From assembly GCA_964625865.1 (NCBI GenBank), contig CAZVEV010000196.1, forward strand, positions 1-11,495: a stretch of DNA of 11,495 nt. The letters are read 5' to 3'. Made by a program: the position numbers and the translations under genes. Of the stretch, positions 8,334-11,495 are shown one piece after another. Source of the stretch: CAZVEV01 sp964625865 (GTDB lineage Bacteria; Planctomycetota; Phycisphaerae; SM23-33). Every line of letters begins with the position of its first letter. Position 1 is the first letter of the stretch. The notes below the pieces were generated by a model, which was not told where the DNA came from, made no database searches, and saw nothing but the letters and a program-made list of their open reading frames with translations.

Positions 8334-8399
8334 CCCACGGCCTTGGCTGCGGGGCTGAGGGCACGGCTGCGCCGCTCCTCTCAGCCCCGTGGCCGTGGG
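8334..8399. repeat. Nested long hairpin (9 + 9 + 4 base pairs)
   Basis: Outer stem CCCACGGCC (8334-8342) with GGCCGTGGG (8391-8399); middle stem GGGGCTGAG (8351-8359) with CTCAGCCCC (8380-8388); inner hairpin CGGC-TGC-GCCG (8364-8374). Three coaxial perfect stems in 66 bases are unlikely by chance even in GC-rich DNA. Confidence 0.75.
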
Positions 8400-8404
8400 C
8401 GGCG

Positions 8405-8514
8405 TGCTAAGCGCAGAGACCGGCCCGCATTCGCAGGCCGGGCCTAGCCGCCCGGCCTGTTCGGCCTGTTCAGCCGCTCTGCTCCCTGCCCGTGGCAGCC
8501 TGGCACGCTTAGCA
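8405..8514. repeat. Long-range stem enclosing a perfect 10-base hairpin
   Basis: TGCTAAGCG (8405-8413) pairs with CGCTTAGCA (8506-8514). Inside it GCAGAG (8413-8418) can pair with CTCTGC (8477-8482), and CAGGCCGGGC (8434-8443) pairs perfectly with GCCCGGCCTG (8450-8459) around a CTAGCC loop. The outer arms are relatively AT-rich for this region, so their match is not explained by GC bias alone. Confidence 0.65.
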
Positions 8515-8517
8515 GAC

Positions 8518-8536
8518 GTGCGGCCGCAGGCCGCAC
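8518..8536. repeat. Perfect 8-base hairpin with a GCA loop
   Basis: GTGCGGCC and GGCCGCAC flank GCA. It lies between the long-range stem on its left and the three-way structure on its right. Confidence 0.7.
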
Positions 8537-8540
8537 CCGG

Positions 8541-8593
8541 CCGATCGCGGGCCGCCTGCGGCGGCCGCCCCCTGCGGGGGCTCCCGTGATCGG
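8541..8593. repeat. Three-way (cruciform-like) structure with two TGC-loop hairpins
   Basis: An 11-base closing stem (8541-8551 with 8583-8593, one G-T wobble) encloses two perfect hairpins: CCGCC-TGC-GGCGG at 8552-8564 and GCCCCC-TGC-GGGGGC at 8567-8581. On the plus strand the second can also close as a UGCG tetraloop of the stable UNCG class, a mild hint that the plus strand is the RNA. Confidence 0.7.
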
Positions 8594-8599
8594 CACGGG
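8583..8599. repeat. Hairpin CCCGTG-N5-CACGGG, alternative to the three-way stem
   Basis: CCCGTG (8583-8588) and CACGGG (8594-8599) form a perfect 6-base stem with a 5-base loop. It uses the same bases as the 3' arm of the preceding closing stem, so the two cannot form together. The same stem and loop length recur at 9573-9589. Confidence 0.6.
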
Positions 8600-8600
8600 C

Positions 8601-8765
8601 ATAACGATTCCAGATCAGGCAGAGGGATAGGCACCTGGGTTGCTAGGCGGGCCGTGTGCAAGGCCGCGCGGCATCGCGCCCGTCGCGCCTGTCACGCCAC
8701 GTCCCTTGTGCATCACGTACCGCAAGACGTGCGCCACCCCCACTGACCCGATAGACGCGCGGGCG
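8601..8765. other. Short gene-free stretch downstream of the double-HTH gene
   Basis: No gene seen. A small hairpin GACGC-N4-GCGTC at 8754-8767 overlaps the stop codon of the double-HTH gene; it lacks a T-run on either side, so I do not call it a terminator. Confidence 0.4.
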
Positions 8766-9296
8766 TCACCGCATCCCACTCAGCATCTCACGGACACGGC
8801 GCTTGGGGTGCTTGAGGCTCTCTCGGAACCGCCACTCGGCCTCTTCCTTTGCATTGTAGATGCCCGACTGGGGTTCGGTGCTGGGCACGATCTCCAAGTC
8901 AAGCGCATCCAGGACAAGGGGCGTGATCTTCCTGTTCTTTCGCTGGGGAGGATTCAGCCAGCGGTTCAACGTCGAACGGTCCTTCCGCAAGTAATGCGCC
9001 AGAAGCCGAATTGATATATCCAGTTCTCCCATGCGCTTACGCACGATCTTCCTGATATCCATGCCTTTTCCGGTGTTCGTGCCCTTCTCGCAGTAGATGC
9101 CCGACTGGGGCTCGGTTCTGGGCACGATCTCTAGGTCAAGTGCATCGAGAACCAACGGTAAGGTCTCTCTGGTCCGTCGCGTATCGTACAGCCAACGGCG
9201 TAACGTCGAACGGTCCGTTTGCAGATAACGCGCCAGCCGCCGCTCCGAGATGCCCAGCTCCTTCATCCGTTCACGTGCGATCTTCTTGATGTTCAT
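8766..9296 (-). CDS. DNA-binding protein with two tandem helix-turn-helix (XRE/HipB-like) domains
   Basis: A 176-residue protein built from two copies of a unit of about 70 residues (1-70 and 79-149). Each starts M(N/D)I(K/R)KI and continues with a helix-turn-helix (RLARYLQTDRSTLRRWL and LLAHYLRKDRSTLNRWL) and then LVLDALDLEIVP-x-TEPQSGIY. The LDALDLEIVP ending resembles XRE-type antitoxin and repressor domains such as HipB, where it follows the HTH fold. A basic tail closes the protein. At DNA level the ends of the two copies (8853-8915 and 9090-9152, 237 bases apart) are nearly identical, so the duplication or a conversion event is recent. The gene is divergent from the cluster starting at 9651, with an operator-like inverted repeat between them, so a repressor role there is plausible. 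No toxin partner is visible next to it. Confidence 0.88.
   Translation of the reverse strand: MNIKKIARERMKELGISERRLARYLQTDRSTLRRWLYDTRRTRETLPLVLDALDLEIVPRTEPQSGIYCEKGTNTGKGMDIRKIVRKRMGELDISIRLLAHYLRKDRSTLNRWLNPPQRKNRKITPLVLDALDLEIVPSTEPQSGIYNAKEEAEWRFRESLKHPKRRVREMLSGMR
8853..9152. repeat. Direct DNA repeat from duplication inside the double-HTH gene
   Basis: The segments near 8853-8915 and 9090-9152 match at nearly every base (for example ATGCCCGACTGGGG at both) with a period of 237 bases, or 79 codons. They encode the LDALDLEIVP...EPQSGIY part of each unit, which is better conserved than the helix-turn-helix part. Confidence 0.8.
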
Positions 9297-9304
9297 GGCC
9301 CCAT
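9293..9304 (-). CDS. Three-codon mini-ORF overlapping the start of the double-HTH gene
   Basis: On the minus strand ATG GGG CCA TGA ends in an ATGA overlap with the ATG of the HTH gene at 9296. The only strong ribosome binding site, GGGAGGG at 9318-9312, is 7 bases from the mini-ORF start and 15 from the gene start. Ribosomes would thus load at the mini-ORF and restart on the gene. It could equally be incidental, with GGGG acting as a weak site for the gene itself. Confidence 0.35.
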   Translation of the reverse strand: MGP

Positions 9305-9437
9305 GTTACCACCCTCCCGCATCTCTGCAAGAGACAAGGGGGCAAAAAGGCCTCACGTCTTAAAGGCCCTTGAACGGCTACGGTCTGCGAGCCTCGGCCA
9401 ACGTCGACTCGCTGATGCTTCAGGCCCAGCGACGCTG

Positions 9438-9468
9438 CTGTAGGACAACCGCATAGGGTGTCCTACAG
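9438..9468. promoter_or_regulatory. Perfect 10-base inverted repeat, operator candidate
   Basis: CTGTAGGACA and TGTCCTACAG are separated by 11 bases, so the arm centres are 21 bases apart, two helical turns. No T-run follows on either strand, which argues against an intrinsic terminator. Its place between a divergent HTH regulator gene and another operon fits an operator for that regulator. Confidence 0.55.
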
Positions 9469-9523
9469 AGATCAGAACACAGGTCCTCGGCTGCGCACGA
9501 TGTGTGCGTATGCCGTTGGCCAG

Positions 9524-9553
9524 AAAGGAGTTGCCTATGACATGAGACACTGA
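9524..9553 (+). other. Strong ribosome binding site followed by two overlapping mini-ORFs
   Basis: AAAGGAG at 9524-9530 is six bases before ATG ACA TGA (9537-9545), whose stop overlaps a second ATG AGA CAC TGA (9542-9553). The nearest gene start is 9651, so this well-placed site initiates nothing longer than three codons. It may be a leader-peptide device or a remnant of a lost gene start. Confidence 0.35.
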
Positions 9554-9571
9554 GTCGTTCGAGTTGTACAT

Positions 9572-9590
9572 GCCCGTGAAGGACACGGGC
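9572..9590 (+). repeat. Perfect 7-base hairpin in the leader of the 183-residue gene
   Basis: GCCCGTG and CACGGGC flank the loop AAGGA, which looks like a ribosome binding sequence. The core CCCGTG-N5-CACGGG matches the hairpin at 8583-8599. Confidence 0.65.
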
Positions 9591-9599
9591 ACTGGAGCC

Positions 9600-9613
9600 G
9601 GGCCACGTGGCCC
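9600..9613. repeat. 14-base perfect palindrome
   Basis: GGGCCACGTGGCCC is uninterrupted and symmetric, centred on CACGTG, 37 bases before the start at 9651. With no loop it is more likely a protein-binding site in DNA than an RNA hairpin. Confidence 0.6.
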
Positions 9614-9650
9614 CACTCAAGCTACCTCCTGTTTCGAAAGGTATTTACAT

Positions 9651-10202
9651 ATGTTTAACTCCCGTAAAGAAGGAATTGAAAAGCTCATAAAGGGCATCGG
9701 CCAGTTGTTTGCGGCAAAGACCTTGCCCGCGTTGCCCGACGGACTGCTGATCGACGCCGCTCGCAAGGTCGCGCCGGTGTACACGAAGCTCATGAACGAG
9801 ATCGCACGTCGCGAAGACAAGACCGACGTCGTGTTTACCTCGTTGAAGCGGCACAACCGGACCGTGACTCGGAGGCAGAAGGATCGGCTGACCGCCATAT
9901 TGAACCCTCCTGCCAACAACGGTCGCACAATCGACGTGGCCAAGATGGTCATCGACTTCTTCAAGGACAACGGCCGGGCGGCCTTCACCATGGACGAGGC
10001 CATCAAAGTCATCGAGGCGCTTGGCGTGGGTCTTGTGGTGGGTGCCAAGCACGATCGGAAGACCGGCAAGAAGGTCTACAAGCGTCAGAAGGCACGGATC
10101 GTCCTTGGCGACCTGTTCGGCCGCAACTGTCTGAATCTGCACGTGGTGTCGGACAGCAACAGGATCCGTCACTACCACATCGCCAGCCGGAAGGCCGGCT
10201 AG
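9651..10202 (+). CDS. Basic protein of unknown function, 183 residues, possibly winged-helix
   Basis: I do not recognise the family. The N-terminal half (1-90) is helical and basic, with the KRHNRTVTRRQKDR stretch at 67-80. Residues about 91-180 read like a winged-helix fold: a helix with KMVIDFFKDNG, a second with TMDEAIKVIEALG, basic residues with KTGKKVYKRQK, then beta strands with LNLHVVSDSN and RIRHYHI. DNA or RNA binding is therefore plausible but not shown. The start at 9651 is supported by GAAAGG nine bases upstream; an upstream in-frame extension to 9564 would run through a hairpin and a palindrome and begins with TTG, so I rejected it. It is followed after 139 bases by the tandem winged-helix gene in the same direction. 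Confidence 0.8.
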   Translation: MFNSRKEGIEKLIKGIGQLFAAKTLPALPDGLLIDAARKVAPVYTKLMNEIARREDKTDVVFTSLKRHNRTVTRRQKDRLTAILNPPANNGRTIDVAKMVIDFFKDNGRAAFTMDEAIKVIEALGVGLVVGAKHDRKTGKKVYKRQKARIVLGDLFGRNCLNLHVVSDSNRIRHYHIASRKAG

Positions 10203-10230
10203 TTCACGCGGACACAAGTGCTGGAGTTCG

Positions 10231-10297
10231 GTGTCGGCCTACGGCACGGGAGAACGTGCGGACCATTGTCGCACGCCTCCCGTGCCCTGGCCGGCAC
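10231..10297 (+). repeat. 67-base extended hairpin between the two plus-strand genes
   Basis: Three coaxial stems: 10231-10239 with 10289-10297 (9 pairs, one wobble), GGCACGGGAG (10243-10252) with CTCCCGTGCC (10277-10286), and CGTGC-G-GAC with GTCGCACG around a CATT loop (10255-10275). About 27 pairs in all. No T-run follows, so it is not a standard intrinsic terminator. It ends 44 bases before the ATG at 10342 and could be an mRNA processing or stability element, or a binding site for one of the cluster's proteins. Confidence 0.75.
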
Positions 10298-10330
10298 TAA
10301 CGAGTCTCCACTGCTATCCCAAGGCAAGGC

Positions 10331-10336
10331 AAGGAG
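10331..10336 (+). promoter_or_regulatory. Ribosome binding site for the tandem winged-helix gene
   Basis: AAGGAG lies five bases before the ATG at 10342 and follows two AAGGC copies (10321-10330). It fixes the start at 10342 rather than the in-frame ATG at 10231, which falls on the base of a long hairpin. Confidence 0.8.
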
Positions 10337-10341
10337 AGAAG

Positions 10342-11433
10342 ATGACACAACACAACACCCACGCCGATCCGCAGCGGCGTCGCCGCAGCAGCGATTGCTC
10401 GATCATCCGCAGGCTCATACTGCGCGCCGGTGTGCCCATGCCCATGCGCATGATCGTTCTGTACCTGCTCGCAGCCTGCCGCAACAAGCCGTTCACCTAC
10501 GCAACGGTCGAGACCATCAGGCGAGAGGTGAGGATCGGGAAGGACGTCTACTACCGACTGGTCAAGAAGCTCGAAAACCTCGGCGTCATCTACCGCCTGC
10601 CGGTCAAGTGGTCCAGGACGATCGGCAATCTCACGTTCGTCAACCGAGACCACCCTCTTCTGCGGAGGTGGAAGGGGAAGCTTTCTCGACAGCGCTTCTA
10701 CATCGACGAGGACGACGTCATCGAAGGCGTCGCAGCTTTGCTCGCGTACCGCCGGAAGGGTCCCCAAGGTCACGAATGTCCGGACGAAGACAAGGGCGCC
10801 GAAATCATCGCGCGCTGCCTCAAGATGCTGCAGAAGCGCGGGGTGCTCCGAGTCCGCCAGCCCCAAGCTAACCAAGGCGACAAGAAGGCCCCCGCGGTCC
10901 CCGACAAGGCGGGCCAGCGACCGCATCAGCAGCCCCCGAACCCCCACAAGGNNNNNNNNNNCGCTCTCGACGACAAGATCCTGCGAAGCATGGTGCTTCG
11001 CGGCGGCATTCCGGCGCCGATGCGAGCGTTGCTGATCTACCTGATCGCCGTCACTCGTGGTCGCCCTTATACCTGTGTTACGAACGAGAAGATCAAGGAC
11101 CGGGTGGGAATCGGCAAGCAGTACAGCAAGCTCATGGCGAAGTTGGAGGCGCTGGGGCTTGTCCACCGTCTGACGGTCACAGGGAACAGCGCGACCGCGA
11201 GGGTCCTCTTCGTCAACAAGCACCACCCGTGGCTTCGGCGGTGGGACCGTCGTCTGAAGCCTGAGTCCTTCGTCATCGCCCGCAAAGACGTCATCACGGG
11301 CGTGCTGGATGTACTGGCGCGCCAGCGCAGCGCGCCAAACGATGGTGCCTGCCCGGACAAGGGCGCGAAGGCCGAGATCGTCGCACGCTGCCTGAAGACA
11401 CTCCGAGAACGGGGCGTGGAGGTGGTGAAGTGA
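10342..11433 (+). CDS. Protein with two tandem winged helix-turn-helix domains, interrupted by an assembly gap
   Basis: As written, 363 residues. Two homologous units, about 18-170 and 207-363, each begin with a hydrophobic helix after GVPMPMR or GIPAPMR, then a helix-turn-helix (ETIRREVRIGKDVYYRLVKKL and the matching EKIKDRVGIGKQYSKLMAKL) leading to LG(V/L)(I/V)(Y/H)RL, a wing, FVN-x-(D/H)HP-x-LRRW, and a tail with CPD...KGA...EI(I/V)ARCLK-x-L-x2-RGV. The fold resembles HTH_36-type winged helices seen in replication and regulatory proteins of phages and plasmids; that is a resemblance only. A Pro/Gln-rich linker runs into 10 N at 10952-10961, just before the second unit, so the true linker length, and whether this is one gene or two, is unknown. 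Its TGA overlaps the GTG start of the next gene. Confidence 0.82.
   Translation: MTQHNTHADPQRRRRSSDCSIIRRLILRAGVPMPMRMIVLYLLAACRNKPFTYATVETIRREVRIGKDVYYRLVKKLENLGVIYRLPVKWSRTIGNLTFVNRDHPLLRRWKGKLSRQRFYIDEDDVIEGVAALLAYRRKGPQGHECPDEDKGAEIIARCLKMLQKRGVLRVRQPQANQGDKKAPAVPDKAGQRPHQQPPNPHKXXXXALDDKILRSMVLRGGIPAPMRALLIYLIAVTRGRPYTCVTNEKIKDRVGIGKQYSKLMAKLEALGLVHRLTVTGNSATARVLFVNKHHPWLRRWDRRLKPESFVIARKDVITGVLDVLARQRSAPNDGACPDKGAKAEIVARCLKTLRERGVEVVK
10952..10961. other. Assembly gap (10 N)
   Basis: Ten N between two homologous domains. Such fixed-length runs usually mark a scaffold join of unknown real size. The frames on both sides agree when the gap is counted as 10 bases, which may be coincidence. 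Confidence 0.97.
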
Positions 11434-11495
11434 CGACGACTATGAACACCTACAACCACGGGCGGCGGCGATTGACCGGCGACAACAAGTTCTTC
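11430..11495 (+). CDS. Start of a third gene in the plus-strand cluster (partial, 3' end beyond the window)
   Basis: Twenty-two codons are visible with no stop. I chose GTG at 11430 because GGAGG (11418-11422) is seven bases upstream and the start forms a GTGA overlap with the stop of the preceding gene, typical of translational coupling. An in-frame ATG at 11442 is the alternative. The visible peptide is Thr/Asn/Arg-rich (MNTYNHGRRRLTGDNKFF) and matches nothing I recognise. Confidence 0.6.
   Translation, partial: MTTTMNTYNHGRRRLTGDNKFF

Larger units (their letters stand above)
8124..8600. other. Hairpin-dense region, candidate structured RNA or palindrome array
   Basis: Nearly 480 bases with no credible gene but at least eight strong GC-rich inverted repeats, many closed by the three-base loop TGC (or its complement GCA). 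Examples: ACCCCG/CGGGGT at 8152-8167 within CCTGG/CCAGG; CGGGTCAGC-TTC-GCTGACCCG at 8262-8282; CCCGCCG/CGGCGGG at 8283-8302; GGGTCCA/TGGACCC at 8300-8336; a nested hairpin at 8334-8399; a 10-base stem at 8434-8459 inside a long-range stem at 8405-8514; an 8-base stem at 8518-8536; and a three-way arrangement at 8541-8593. The enclosing stems resemble RNA architecture more than scattered DNA palindromes. Which strand would be transcribed is not clear. I recognise no known RNA family. Confidence 0.6.
9305..9650. promoter_or_regulatory. Divergent control region between the double-HTH gene and the plus-strand cluster
   Basis: About 350 bases with no credible gene. It contains a 10-base inverted repeat at 9438-9468, a strong ribosome binding site followed only by mini-ORFs at about 9524-9553, a hairpin at 9572-9590 and a 14-base palindrome at 9600-9613. 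It must hold outward promoters, but I could not identify a convincing -35/-10 pair. Confidence 0.55.

Noticed and set aside
8022..8447. 141-codon open frame on the plus strand
   Set aside because: It runs through the hairpin array; the Arg/Ala/Gly-rich product is what inverted GC-rich repeats give in any frame.
8124..8600. CRISPR array
   Set aside because: The repeats are unlike hairpins of varied sequence with no constant repeat and spacer lengths, and no cas gene is near.
8754..8767. GACGC/GCGTC hairpin at the end of the double-HTH gene as a terminator
   Set aside because: No T-run follows on either strand and the stem overlaps the stop codon.
8766..9296. Antitoxin of a toxin-antitoxin pair
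   Set aside because: The HTH units resemble HipB-type antitoxins, but no toxin-like gene is adjacent on either side, so only a DNA-binding role is claimed.
9645..10217. 190-codon open frame on the minus strand
   Set aside because: Antisense to the 183-residue gene, which has a start signal and runs in the direction of its neighbours; the minus product has no recognisable features.
10297..11226. 309-codon open frame on the minus strand
   Set aside because: Antisense to the tandem winged-helix gene, whose two homologous units and AAGGAG start signal are convincing.

Overview
The window is GC-rich bacterial DNA, most likely from a planctomycete or a relative. The basis is a membrane-anchored Hanks-type Ser/Thr kinase fused to FGE-sulfatase (SUMF1-like) domains, coupled to a zinc-ribbon/WD40 protein, a combination typical of Planctomycetota-type genomes. 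This assignment is inference; no rRNA or tRNA is present. A run of 10 N (10952-10961) shows the sequence is a draft scaffold.

Right to left on the minus strand, positions 9296 to 1 carry: a small protein with a duplicated helix-turn-helix (9296-8766); about 970 bases without a convincing gene, half of them (8124-8600) packed with perfect GC-rich hairpins; an unrecognised 389-residue protein with a divergent internal duplication (7796-6627); an unrecognised 115-residue protein (6518-6171); a possible 58-residue protein (6154-5978); a short intergenic stretch with a 12-base direct repeat; a zinc-ribbon/WD40 seven-bladed propeller protein (5654-4536); and, overlapping it by 17 bases, a kinase of at least 1517 residues that runs off the left edge (4552-1). 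Kinase and propeller look like one translationally coupled signalling unit: cytoplasmic kinase, one membrane helix, a helical repeat stalk, then three FGE-like domains that are probably binding modules.

On the plus strand, from 9651 to the right edge, lies a separate cluster: a 183-residue basic protein, a protein with two homologous winged-helix-like domains interrupted by the N gap, and the start of a third gene. Their leaders carry several strong inverted repeats. The divergent 354-base interval between the double-HTH gene and this cluster contains a perfect 10-base inverted repeat with operator geometry, so the HTH protein may control the cluster.

The most unusual material is the hairpin array at 8124-8600 and the recurrence of a CCCGTG/CACGGG stem there and in the leaders of the plus-strand cluster. 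Tandem internal duplication recurs in four of the window's proteins. I found no CRISPR array, transposase, integrase or recognisable defence effector.
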